Shown piece by piece: positions 1-10,525 of a stretch of 64,000 nt of DNA. The translations under genes were made by a program, and so were the position numbers. Position 1 is the stretch's first letter, and each line of letters opens with the position of its first letter. The stretch is from NCBI RefSeq assembly GCF_040802235.1, contig NC_133167.1:96768001-96832000 (forward strand), in the 5' to 3' direction. The notes below the pieces were generated by a model. The model saw only the letters and a list, made by a program, of their open reading frames with translations, had not been told where the DNA came from and made no database searches. Origin of the DNA: Manis javanica. Taxonomy: Eukaryota; Chordata; Mammalia; Pholidota; Manidae.

Positions 1-1370
1 CATATTGTGAGAAATACAAGTGTGTGTGAGAGGGAGTCCAAGATGTGCGGCATAGTAAGATCTTGAACTCACCTTCACCAATGGACCCACCAAATCTACA
101 CCTACATATACAGCAATTCCTCTTGAAGAACTAAGGGCTGATTGAACAGCTTCTGCACAGCAAATGATAGAAGAACCAAATAGAGAAGAGTAGGAGAGAT
201 GGAGACTTAGGAATGACAGGAACCCCAGCCATCACATGGTGACCCACAGTAGGGAGGGGTATCAGAATTGCCTGCATTGAGACTCACTACCATGGAGCAG
301 AGTGAAAAACATCAGGTTAAGGGGAACTAAACTATAAGCAAAGGAATCCATTTATTAGAGCATCCTTCAAAAGGGCAGGAAACTGGTGGAACTCTTTCTG
401 GGGTCAGAAGCATCATTTTTCACATTCTTCCTCCACCTTGATAGCACAGGCAGGAGATGCACACCAAGACATATTAAACTTAAAATGGCTAAAGTTGAAA
501 GTAAAGAGAGAATATTAATGTCAGCAAGAGAAAAATAAATACACATACAAGGAAAACCCCATTAGATTTTCAGGTGATTTTTTAGCAGAGACTTTGCAGA
601 ACAGAAGGAAGTGGGAGGATGTACCTGAAGTGCTGAAAGGGAAAAACTTATGACCAAATATACTCCACCCAGGAAGGTCATTATTCAGAACTGAAGTAGA
701 GATGAAGAGTTTCCCAAACAAACAAACTAAAGGAGATAATCGCCACTAACATGACCTTGCAAGAAATGTTAAAGGGTCTTTTTAAGTAGAAAATAAAAGG
801 CCATAACTAGAAATAAGAACTATATGAAAGAAAAAACCTCACTGGTAAAGGCAAATATATATAGGAATAGCAGTGGATCAGTCACTAAAAAAGCTAGTAT
901 GAAGGTTAAAAGACAAAAGTAGTAAAATCAATTTCAAGTAGTTAAGGAATACACAAAGAGAAAGATGTAAAATTTGATATTAAGAACATAAAACATGTGG
1001 GGAGGGAAGTAGAAATGTAATGCTTTTAGAATGTGTTCAAATTTAAGCAACTATTAGCTTAAAATAAGCTGCAATATAAATAGGCTGATATGAACCTCAT
1101 GGTAACCACAAATCAAAGCCTACAATAAATACACAAAAAATAAAGAGAAAGGAACTCAAACATAACACTAAAGAAAACCACCAAACCACAAGGAAAGAAA
1201 CCGAGGGGAAAAAAGGAAGGAAGGGAGAAGAACTACAAAAATAACCAGAAAACAGTCAATAAAATCACAAAAGTACTTATATATCAATAATTACTTTAAA
1301 TACAATAGGACTAAATGCTCCAATCAAAAGCCATAGGGTGGTTGAATGGATTAAAAAACAAGACCCATCT
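1..1370 (+). mobile_element. Old L1 LINE, 5' part (5'UTR remnant, ORF1 remnant, start of ORF2)
   Basis: This is the left half of a degenerate L1 whose right half resumes at 4011. Positions 1-480 look like an old L1M 5'UTR. About 480-760 resembles the 3' part of L1 ORF1; it can be compared with the better copy at 63600-63900, which shares the AAAATGGC-AAAG start and the later TATACTCCACCC / TATCCAGCACG region. About 760-1250 is an inter-ORF A-rich stretch. From about 1255 the sequence is recognisable as the start of ORF2 (the SIITLN-like and GLNAPIK-like stretch at 1285-1370), but it is full of stops and frameshifts. No functional protein is possible. The copy is broken at 1370 by a 2.6 kb insertion, and the reading of the ORF2 endonuclease continues naturally at 4011. 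Confidence 0.8.
1353..1370 (+). repeat. Left target-site duplication of the composite insertion
   Basis: AAAAAACAAGACCCATCT matches 3993-4010 perfectly (18/18). It is preceded by TT at 1351-1352, giving TT|AAAAAA, the canonical L1 endonuclease cleavage context. The 18-bp length is typical of target-primed reverse transcription. Confidence 0.93.
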
Positions 1371-2129
1371 GAACCCTCCTACACTGCTGCTGGGAATGTA
1401 AATTAGTTCAACCATTGTGGAAAGCAGTATGGAGGTACATCAAAATGCTCAAAACAGACTTACCATTTGACCCAGGAATTCCACTCCTAGGAATTTACCC
1501 TAAGAATGCAGCAATCAAGTTTGACAAAGACAGATGTACCCCTATGTTTATCGCAGCACTATTTACAATAGGCAAGAATGGAAGCAACCTAAATGTCCAT
1601 CGATAGATGAATGGATAAAGAAGATGTGGTACATATACACAATGGAATACTACTCAGCCATAAGAAGAGGGCAAATCCTACCATTTGCAGCAACATGGAT
1701 GGAGCTGGAGGGTATTATGCTCAGCGAAATAAGCCAAGTGGAGAAAGAGAAATACCAAATGATTTCACTCATCTGAGGAGTATAAGAACAAAGGAAAAAC
1801 TGAAGGAACAAAACAGCAGCAGAATCACAGAACTCAAGAATGGACTAACAGGTACCAAAGGGAAAGGGACTGGGGAGGATGGGTGGGTAGGGAGGGATAA
1901 GGGGGGTGGGAGAAGAAGGGGGTATTAAGATTAGCATGCATGGGGGGGTGGGAGAAAGGGGAGGGCTGTACAACACAGAGAAGACAAGTAGTGACTCTAC
2001 AACACTTTGCTATGCTGATGGACAGTGACTGTAAAGGGGTTTATAGGGGGGACCTGGTATAGGGGAGAGCCTACTAAACATAATATTCATCATGTAAGTG
2101 TAGATTAATGATAACAAAAAAAAAAAAAA
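1371..2129 (+). mobile_element. Younger L1 3' end (ORF2 C-terminus, G-rich 3'UTR, poly(A))
   Basis: This is a 5'-truncated L1 forming the first of three modules inside one target-site duplication. Positions 1371-1776 encode the end of ORF2 in two overlapping frames (1415-1606, then 1534-1776, with a frameshift between). The usual C-terminal block is visible, including GIPLLGIYP and EWIKKMWYIYTMEYYSAIR. About 1780-2115 is the 3'UTR with a very G-rich segment at 1860-1970, and 2116-2129 is a poly(A) run. No AATAAA lies just upstream of the tail. The 3'UTR differs from that of the L1 at 13141-17006 and from the module at 3777. It resembles, from memory, a young pangolin L1 3'UTR; this is inference. 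The element is dead. Confidence 0.88.
1860..1970 (+). other. G-rich tract in L1 3'UTR, possible G-quadruplex
   Basis: Many runs of three to seven G are closely spaced, for example around 1871-1876, 1880-1920 and 1943-1965. Mammalian L1 3'UTRs are known to carry G-rich tracts able to form G-quadruplexes. Here it is a sequence-level prediction only. Confidence 0.6.
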
Positions 2130-2371
2130 GCAGTTCCTGTGTGGTGACCTCCAATGAGTTCTACACAATGGTATAAAGGGCATATAAAAGTGTAGGCAAA
2201 GGGTTTTTTTGTGCTTATACAGAGGATCAAAGCATAATTTGGCTACCCCGAAAATGAACTAAGATACGATATGAAAAAGAACTTCCAACATCAGCACTCT
2301 CTGGAAGACTCATGCCCGAAGATGATCATCAAAAAACCCCAACAAAGATCCATGCACTGCTACAGGTGTAG

Positions 2372-2818
2372 ATGCTCATCCCACCGGCTCCTGGACTTGC
2401 CATGGGAATGAATAAGGAGATATCTAAGCTGGCCTGTGCATACAGTAAAACAACAAATTTGACTGGATCTACACTGTTGGAACTCAACCAAGAATTAGGA
2501 GAAGTGCAAATTGTAGTGCTCCAAAATCTTACAACTACAGACTATTTACTATTAAAAGAACATATGGGATGTGAACAGTCCCCAGGAAAGAGTTGTTTTA
2601 ATTTGTCTGATTTCTCTCAGACTGTTCAAGTTCAGTTGGACAATATCCACCATATCATAGATAAGTTTTCACAAATGCCTAAGGTGCCTAACTGGTTTTC
2701 TTGGTTTCACTGGAGATGGCTGGCAATTATAGGTATGCTTTGGTTATGTAACTGTATTCCTATTATGTTAATGTGTGTGCTCAATTTAATTAGTAGTTTA
2801 AAACCTATACAGGCTTAA
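2372..2818 (+). pseudogene. Endogenous retrovirus Env transmembrane subunit fragment (open frame of 148 codons)
   Basis: The open frame resembles the C-terminal half of a retroviral Env transmembrane protein. Visible features are: a leucine-rich heptad region with LNQELGEVQIVVLQN at residues 38-52; a segment ending DYLLL (57-61); a cysteine pair C67...C75 spaced by seven residues; a possible N-glycosylation site N77-L-S; an aromatic membrane-proximal patch PNWFSWFHW (106-114); and a membrane span of about 115-140 with a short cytoplasmic end SSLKPIQA. The usual CX6CC motif is reduced: the first cysteine of the CC pair is serine (S74). The surface subunit, signal peptide and fusion peptide are missing. 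The start Met is only the first ATG of the frame, not a known Env start. It lies in a LINE-mobilised fragment with no promoter of its own, so expression is doubtful. Confidence 0.72.
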
Positions 2819-3430
2819 GACACTCTACAAGAAGATATGTCAAAGAAATAATCAATCCTCCCATGTTTTCTTCTGTCTGTACTTCTATAGCTTTTCTTCT
2901 TCCTTCCTAATTACAACCCTTAAATAGAATTTGTGCCTCATATCGAATTTACCGTGTATCACAATTTTTCCACGTGGTAAAGATACCTCAAGACAAATGC
3001 TGGGCATAGAAGCCACAGAGCATAAATATGCAAAGAAGTAAAAAACTAACCTTTTCAAACAATAAGGCTTCTCTCTCACTTACCAACTTTACATTTCCCT
3101 GTATGGCCCCGGAAGATGACTGGTTAGCCAGAGACGGGTAAGATTCCTCAAGGGAGGAACAACCTAAGACAGGCAGAGTCGCAGGGGGGCCATCAGGTGA
3201 GAAATTGGGGATCAACAGAGGTGAGGCTTAGAAACTCCCCCCCCGCCCATTCTGAGAGAAATCTGCTGCATCTGTGGATGTTTTATTGCCCTTGTCTAGC
3301 TTGGATTAACACATAGTCTACAAGCACACACCTGATATCTACATTTGCTCTCTTACAACACTAAACTATGTTTTCTACCTTTATCTTGCATCTACCTACC
3401 ACTTCAGCATTTTATTAAAATTAATAATAA

Positions 3431-3442
3431 TAAAGAGAGAAA
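3431..3442 (+). promoter_or_regulatory. Purine-rich tract before LTR (polypurine tract)
   Basis: TAAAGAGAGAAA lies immediately 5' of the TGTGG that begins the LTR. This is where retroviruses prime plus-strand DNA synthesis, so it supports reading 3443 as the LTR start. Confidence 0.65.
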
Positions 3443-3762
3443 TGTGGTATCCACATATAAATCAAGTATAAAAATCAAACGAATATTCATATTTGAACTG
3501 ACTGTTTATAATTCATAATGCATGATCAAAACCAAAAGTTTCTGTGATGACTGCCCTTGTACTATTCACCATGTAACTTATTCACTATGTAAAAACTTGT
3601 TCTCCATGTAAGAACTTGTTCGTTATGCTTCAGAAGATTGGAGACTGATGAAAATTAGGCTTGGGGTGGATTAATGATTATACATTGAGCATTGAGTCCC
3701 CTATACAGAATTTTATTGTTGTTAACAACCATTTGATCAATAAATAGGAGAGATGGCCTCAC
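3443..3762 (+). repeat. Retroviral 3' LTR, U3-R only
   Basis: The LTR begins with a small perfect inverted repeat TGTGG-TAT-CCACA (3443-3455), typical of LTR ends. Three imperfect ~19-20 bp direct repeats (about 3563-3619, sharing the core ATGTAA.A.CTTGT) lie inside U3. AATAAA at 3739-3744 is followed by the poly(A) junction near 3762. There is no U5 and no host duplication at its end, so this is the 3' end of an RNA, not an integrated provirus terminus. Confidence 0.7.
3739..3744 (+). promoter_or_regulatory. Polyadenylation signal AATAAA of the ERV LTR
   Basis: AATAAA lies 18 nt before the poly(A) run at 3763-3776, the normal spacing for cleavage and polyadenylation. Confidence 0.85.
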
Positions 3763-3776
3763 AAAAAAAAAAAAAA

Positions 3777-3998
3777 TAGTACACACTTCCAATTGTAAAA
3801 TAAATAAGTAACCAGGATGTAATGTATAGCATAAGGAATATAGTCAAAATATTATAACAACGTGGTATGGTGATAGCTGGTACCTAGAATTATCATGTAT
3901 ATAAATGTTCAATCACTGTATTGTACACCTGAAACTAATGTAATACTGTGTGTCAACTACCCTTCAATAAAAAATAATTATCTAAAAAAAAAAAAAAA
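3777..3998 (+). mobile_element. Older-type L1 3'UTR tail with poly(A), third module of the composite
   Basis: This resembles the end of an L1M-type 3'UTR: ACTTCCAATTGTAAAATAAA, then GATGTAATGTATAGCAT, then TTGTACACCTGAAACTAAT, then TTCAATAAAAAAT just before the tail. The poly(A) run is at 3984-3998, followed directly by the right target-site duplication. No ORF2 sequence precedes it; it abuts the ERV poly(A). It differs from the 3'UTR at 1780-2115, so two L1 lineages meet in one insertion. Confidence 0.8.
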
Positions 3999-4010
3999 CA
4001 AGACCCATCT
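3993..4010 (+). repeat. Right target-site duplication of the composite insertion
   Basis: Perfect copy of 1353-1370. The six leading A residues merge with the poly(A) tail of the preceding module. After 4010 the old L1 resumes without loss of sequence. Confidence 0.93.
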
Positions 4011-7000
4011 ATTCACTGCCTACAAGAGACTCAATTCAGATCTAAAACACACAAACTGAAAGTAAAGGAATGGAAAAAGATATCCCATGCAAGTGAAATG
4101 AAAAGAAAGCTGGAGTAGCAATACTCATATCAGACAAAACATACTTTAAAACAAAGATAACAGAAGACAAAGAAAGGCATTACATAAAATAAATGAGTTA
4201 ATCCAAGAAGATAAAACATTTGTAAATATTTATGCACCCAACAAAGGAACACCAAAATATTTAAAGCAAATATTAACAGATCTAAAGGAAGAAATTAGCA
4301 ATGATACAATTGTAATGCATTTTAATACTTCACTTACATCAATGAAAAAAACACTCAGACAGAAAATCAAAAAAGAATCATTAAGTGACACACTAAACAG
4401 ATTGACTTAATAGAAATATACAGAATATTTTATCCAAAAATTGTAGAATACACAGTCTTCTGAAATGTATATGGAACATTCTCAAGGATAGATCAAGTTA
4501 GGCCACAAAATAATTCTCAGTAAATTTAACAAGATTGAAATTATATCAAGCATCTTTTCCAATCATGACAATATGAAACCAGAAATCGATTATAAGAAAA
4601 CTGGAAAAAACACAAACATGTAGAAACTAAACAACATGTTACTAAACATTTATTTTCATCAAAAAATAAAGAGGAAATAAAAAATACCTTGAGGCAAATG
4701 AAACTGTTGGAAACACAACTTTTCAAAGTCTATGGGACACAGCCAAAGCAGTTCTAAGAGGGAAATTCATAGTGATACAGCCCTACATCAAGAAACAAGA
4801 AAAATCCCAAATAAACTATCTAACTTTAAGCCTAAAAGAACTAGAGAAAGAAGAACAAACAAAGCCCAAATTTGGTAGAAGGAAGGAAATATTAAAGATC
4901 AGAGTGGAAATAAATGAAATAGAGACTAAAAAAAGTAGAAAGAATCAAAAATGAAAACAAAAGCTGGTTCTTTGAAAAGATGAAGAAAATCAATAAACCT
5001 CTGGCCAGATTCATTAAGAAAAAAGAGGTAGGGCCCAAATAAATAAAATCAGAAATGAAAGACAACTTGCAACTAACACCACAGAAATACAAAGAATCAT
5101 AAGAGACTACTAAAAATAATTACACACAAATTGGAAAATGTAGAAGAAATGGAAATTTCCTAGAAACACACAATCTTCTAAGACTGAATCTCAAAGAAAT
5201 AGCTAATATAAATAGACCAGTTACAAGTAATGAAATTGAATCAGTAATTTTAAAACTCCTAAAACACAAAATTCCAAGACCAGACAGCTTCATTGGTGAA
5301 TTCTATCAAACATTTAAAGAGGAGTTAGTCCATATCTTCAAATTATCCAAAAAATTAAAGAGGAAGAAAGTCTTCCTCATTTTACAAAGCCAGCATTATC
5401 ATGATAGCAAAACCAGACAAAGATGACCCCCCTAAAAAAGAAACTCACAGGCCAATTATCCCTGTTGAACAGAGATGCACATATTCTCAACAACATATTA
5501 GCAAACTGAATTCAACAATACATGAAAAGGATTATACACCTCAATCAAGTGGGACTTATTCCAGGGATGATAGGGTGGTTTAATATCCACAAATCAATCA
5601 ACATGATATATACCACATTAACAAAATGAAGGATAAAAATCTTATGATTATCTGAATAGATGCAGACAAAGCCTTAGTCAAATTCAACATTAATTTATGA
5701 TACAACTCTCCAACACAGTGAGTATAGAAAGAATGCAGCTCAACCTAATAAAAGTTGTATATATGACAAATGCACAGCAACATCATACTCAACAGTGAAA
5801 ACCTGAAAGCTTTTCTCTAAGATTAGGAATAAGAAAGGGATGTCATCACTTTTATTCAACACAGTATTTGAAGTCCTAGCCACAGCTATTAGGCAAGAAA
5901 AAACAATAAGAAGTGTCCAAATTGGAGAGGAAGAAAAAAAACTGTCACTATTTGCAGACATGAAACTATATACAGAAAACCCTAAAGACTCCACCAAAAA
6001 AAACTATAAGAACTAGAAAATAAACTCAGTAAAATTGTAAGATACAAACTCAAAATACAGAAAATATGTTGCATTTCCATACACTAGTAATACACTATTA
6101 GAAATAGAAATAAAGACAAAAATCCCATTTATAATTGCATCAGAAGGAATAAAATACCTAGAAATAAATTCAACCAAGGAGGTGAAAGATCTGCATTCTA
6201 AAAACAGTAAGACACTGATGGAAGAAACTGAAGATGACACAAATAAATGGAAAGATATACTGGCTCATGGAATGGAAGAATATTGTTAAGATGTCCATAC
6301 TACCTAGCAATCTTCAGATTCAGTGAAATCCCTATCAAAATATCAACAGCATTTTTCACAGAAATAGAACAAAGAATCCTAAAATTTGTATGGAACCACA
6401 AAAGACCCCAAAGAGCCAAAGCAATTTAGAGAAAGAACAAAGCTAGAGGTAACACACACCCTGATTTCAAACTATACTACAAAACTATAGTAACCAAAAC
6501 AATAGGGTACTGACACAAAAACAGACATATAGGTCAATGGAACAGAATAGAGAGCCCATACATAAACCCACCCTTATACAGCCAGTTAATATATGACAGA
6601 GGAGGCAAGAATATACAATGGGGAGAAGAGAGTTTCTTCAATAAATGGTGTTGGATAAACTGGACAGCTATATGCAAAAGAATGAAACTGGACCACTATC
6701 TTACACCATATACAAAAATAAATTTTAACTGAATTAAAGGCTTGAATGTAAGACCTGAAACCATAGAACTCTTAGAAGAAATTATAGGAAGTAAGCTCTC
6801 TGACATCAGTTTCAGCAACACTGTTTTTTGGATCAGTCTCCTCAGGCAAAAGAAACAAAAGCTAAAATAAACCAATTATATTACATTAAACTAAAAAACT
6901 TCTGACAATGAAGAAAACAAACAAAATGAAAAAGTAACCTAATGAATGGGAGAAGATATTAGCCAATAATACATCTGATAAGGTGTTAATATCCAAAACA

Positions 7001-7665
7001 TAGCAGGAAGTTACACAACTTAATATTTTAAAAAACAACTCAAATAAAAATGGCCAGAGGACTTGAATAGCCATTTTCCAAGGAAGACATACAGTGGTCA
7101 ATAGCATGTGAGAAGATGCTCAACATCACTTATTATCAGGAAAATGCAAATCAAAACCACAATGAAATACCACCTCACATGAGTCAAACTGGCTATTATC
7201 AAAAGGGCAAAAAAAAACAAATCCTGGTGAGAATGTAGAGAAAACAGAACCTTTATATACTGTCAGTGGGAATGTAAATTGATGCAACCACTATGGAAAA
7301 CAGTATGACAGTTCTTCAAAAAATTAAAACTATTACTACTAAATAATCCAGCAATTCCACTTCTGGGACTTAATCCAAAGAAAACAAAAACACTAACTCA
7401 AAGAGATATATGCACCCCTATATTCACTGAGCCATTATGTACAACAGCCAAGATATGGAATCAACCTAAATATCCATCAATAGGTGAATGAATAAAGAAG
7501 ATGTGAGATTATGTGTGTTGGGGTTGGGGTGGGGAATGATGGAATATTAGTCAGATATAAAAAAGAATGAAATCTTGCCATTTGCGACAGCATGGATGGA
7601 CTTAGAAGGTATTATACTAAGTGAAATAAGTCAAAGACAGACAGATATCATAAAACTTCATTTAT
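4011..7665 (+). mobile_element. Old L1 LINE, ORF2 body (endonuclease, RT, C-terminus)
   Basis: This continues the L1 of 1-1370. Degenerate ORF2 can be followed to about 7650. The endonuclease motif NIYAPN is encoded near 4223-4242. The GDFNT motif has decayed to a MHFNT-like reading near 4315-4329. The reverse transcriptase region is seen at about 5280-6000, where the catalytic FADD has become FADM (about 5951-5965). The late ORF2 region, including the small-ORF pieces at 4772-4954, 5401-5583 and 6247-6429, runs on to a C-terminal part near 7250-7640. Many stops and frameshifts make it non-functional. The expected 3'UTR and poly(A) are not seen at 7665, so the 3' end is truncated or too diverged. 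Confidence 0.85.
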
Positions 7666-9924
7666 GATTTCAGCCTAGCAGCATTTTTTGAGTAGTCAGA
7701 TGTTAAAAGCATCTTAATCTAGAACTCAATATGCTTGAATGAGTATGTAATTCTTTCCTTCATATATAATTATAATGAAGAGAAATGGAAAAAGTCATGC
7801 TTAACACAGTGATTCCCAAGCACTGCACTGGGAGGAGAAATAAGATTCTCGCTTCCCAGACCGATTCTTTACTCTTATTTCACTATGCCCCCTGACCCCA
7901 GTATAACAGAAATCTTTACAGAAAGCAACATTTTAGTCCTTAGGAGGAAACCCCCTGAGGACTTCCGAATCCCTTAGCACCTCAGATGTGCCTCTGCTGA
8001 ATCCTAAATCTCTCCAGCTTGATGTTAAAATAAATTCAGAGAGCCTCCTCTCCTGGGCCGACTAACAAAGCAGAATTTTCTGTCTTTGACAAACAAAGGC
8101 TAATTATTATCCTTGAGTATGAAAAAATTCACTCAATGCTCCCAAAAGGAAAAAAAGTCAAAATTCAAACTGAAAGCCAGCAGTTGCTTAATCACATTTT
8201 GCAGGACCTCAGACTAGATTAATTTCTGACTCATTTAGCAATACCCCTGTCCTTTGTCATAATCTGTATGCACTCACTATAGTGGTTACCAGAGTAGTAA
8301 AAATATCAGCAAAACGAATGCTGTGGTAGCTAAACATAATGTTTTATAACCATATATCTACGAGTCATAGGTTCATTGTCTGGATGAAAATCTGCAAATG
8401 ATACAAAATAGATTAGACGGCAAAATAAAGAGAAAAATGTCTGGCATGCCTGATTGTTCTAGATAAGCTCAGGAGGCAGAAAACAACACACAGAAGCCTA
8501 TCTTGACACATAGGATTAGAAAATGACATTTCAAAAAATACACTATAAAAAAGATACCATTGTCTGAAATAAAAGATCCTGAGTGAATTGTTTTTGCAGT
8601 TCATCCTTTTCCTATGTTATGTCACCACCACACCAGTCCTTACGCACTGATTTTCCTTTGTCCAGCACCTCGTTGCCCTTATCTGGAGGCTATGCAGCCT
8701 CACAGTTTGACTCTGTAAGTGCCTGGTCACACTGTGATCCCCAAAAGGGATCTTTTCTCCCAATATCAAATGACTGTGCATGTGTCACCCATTTTTGAAA
8801 AATATGGATTAGGGAGAATTTCACAGTATTTTGTAGTTTACTTTGTTTCAAATGGGAAAAATTTCAGTGGGTTTGAATCAATGAAAGCTAAACTTACTTC
8901 CTTCTCATTTAAAAAATTTTTTTCCGGTTCGTTTTTCAGTATTTACTCTGTTTCCTTTTCTAATTTGAAACTGCATGTATTTTATAAGTGAGCAGAGCAC
9001 TTTTCAAGGGAATCCCAAAGTGCAGTGTTAATTTTACATCCTTGAAGTCATTTCCATTGCAAAAATCAGGAGCACAGATCATGAGGTAAATGTGTGTAAA
9101 TGGATTTCATTTCCTCCCTGAATAACATGGGAAATCTTGAATGCTGTTCATGTGCCTATGTGCAGCTTCCAACACGGTGGCCTCATGAGGTCCTTTCACC
9201 TAAGGAAACAGACATTCTACAGCCCATCAGCTCTGGTCACTCTAAACTCTTCCAGAGTCACGAGAAAACCATGAACAACTTTTTACTTCTTCTCTTCTAC
9301 TTGTTCTATCATCTGTAGAATTTAGCTGAGGTAAAGAGGTGCTTTCTTCTCATTCATCATTGTAACTTAAGGAATAATTTTACTGTTGTGAATGTTTTGG
9401 GCAACATGCCCATCTCAAAGTGGAAGATGTTAAGCCAACCCTTTTTCTCTTATGATGTATGTTTCTGCATCTTCAACCAATATTCCTTAGTCTGCTGAAA
9501 TACATTGAAAAGTAGGAAAGGTAAATAGACCCACCTAGCTGTTTTAAGGTAGTGGATTGAAATATAAGGCACGTGGAAGAGATAGCTTCATGCCCACTTA
9601 TGGGATAATAAATAACTTCAAAAATAGACAAATTCTTTGTAAATAAAATTTTGAAACAAACCAGAAGGCCAGGTATATATAAAACACTGAAATGATCAAG
9701 CTGAAATAGAGACCTCTTTTCATTTCATCACCAAACCTGATTAAGAATAATGCAAATATGAAAGTTGCAGGAATATTGGAGCCTCTAAATAAATATCACA
9801 TAGTGTTTGCTTTGCAAATATTTGAAACTCAGTTTAATGGAGCACAAAGAAAAATGGTTTCTTTACAGAAATTCTGGCCTTAAAATATGCCTTTTTGTTA
9901 AAAAAAAAGTATCATATATTTGAA
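7666..9924. other. Unassigned interval
   Basis: No repeat family or gene is recognised. Short open frames (for example 8583-8798 and 8719-8991) overlap in different frames, have low-complexity Phe/Ser-rich composition and match nothing I know. Confidence 0.5.
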
Positions 9925-10022
9925 TAAATTGTAAACTCCATATGGGTGATGTGTGTGTGATTCTTTGATGACTGACATATTCCGGGCACATAGAAGGTAT
10001 ATAATAAATATTTCTTATTGAA
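9925..10022 (+). repeat. L2 LINE 3' end fragment
   Basis: The stretch runs from TGTAAACTCCATATGGGTG to GGCACATAGAAGGTATATAATAAATATTTCTTATTGAATA. This is the characteristic L2 3'-terminal pattern (interval length, ...GGCACATAG...AATAAATATTT...TTGAAT). Confidence 0.75.
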
Positions 10023-10394
10023 TAGAGTTTATAAAAGAATTTCCTGCATGTGACCTATCTCACGTGATCTCACCTGACCCAGCAGGCTTGAAGAATGGGC
10101 ACTAGTCACATGCTCTACCTGTAGTGGAGGTGAAGGGGGACAGCACCTCAGGTGCTGTGAAGAGAAATAGAAGCCAACCAGGAAGTTAGAGGGAAGGGCT
10201 TTTGGTAAAAGAGGCAGCAATCGATGGGTGCAATGCTTAGCACGTCACAGATATCAAATCAATATTCACAGAATGGTGAAGCCTTCCCGAAAGATTCATT
10301 CTGACTTTATTCAGCCCTCTCTGCTATCACATATTTTATTTTCTTTGTAATTCTTACCATAGTAAGAAATTAGAATTATTCAGCTATGCATTTG
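10023..10394. other. Unassigned interval
   Basis: No repeat or gene is recognised between the two L2 fragments. The short - strand open frame at 10029-10220 has no recognisable domain. Confidence 0.5.
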
Positions 10395-10525
10395 TTTATT
10401 GTTCCTCTCACCCTGCTAAAATGTAAACTCTGTGAAGGAAGAGTCCGTGTTTGTCTTAATCCCTAAAGATAAGTGTCTGATAAAGGGCAGACATTCTCTA
10501 AGATCTGGATGAATAAATGAGTCAA
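10395..10525 (+). repeat. L2 LINE 3' end fragment
   Basis: AAATGTAAACTCTGTGAAGG starts the L2-type pattern. It continues to GATAAAGGGCAGACATTC and GGATGAATAAATGAGTCAA. It is a second, separate old L2 tail in the same orientation as the one at 9925. Confidence 0.65.

Larger units (their letters stand above)
2130..3776 (+). mobile_element. Poly(A)-tailed retrocopy of an endogenous retrovirus env-TM/LTR transcript
   Basis: This second module of the composite starts abruptly after the L1 poly(A) at 2129 and ends in its own poly(A) at 3763-3776. In order it holds: a degenerate upstream stretch (2130-2371); an open env transmembrane-subunit frame (2372-2818); an untranslated 3' region with no convincing ORF; a purine-rich tract (3431-3442); and an LTR starting TGTGGTATCC at 3443 that carries AATAAA at 3739-3744 and stops about 18 nt later at the poly(A). 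No 5'LTR, gag or pol is present. The U3-R-poly(A) end with no U5 is the expected 3' end of a retroviral mRNA rather than of a provirus. I infer that an L1 enzyme copied a polyadenylated (sub)genomic retroviral RNA. The retrovirus family is not certain; the TM frame is gammaretrovirus-like. Confidence 0.75.
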
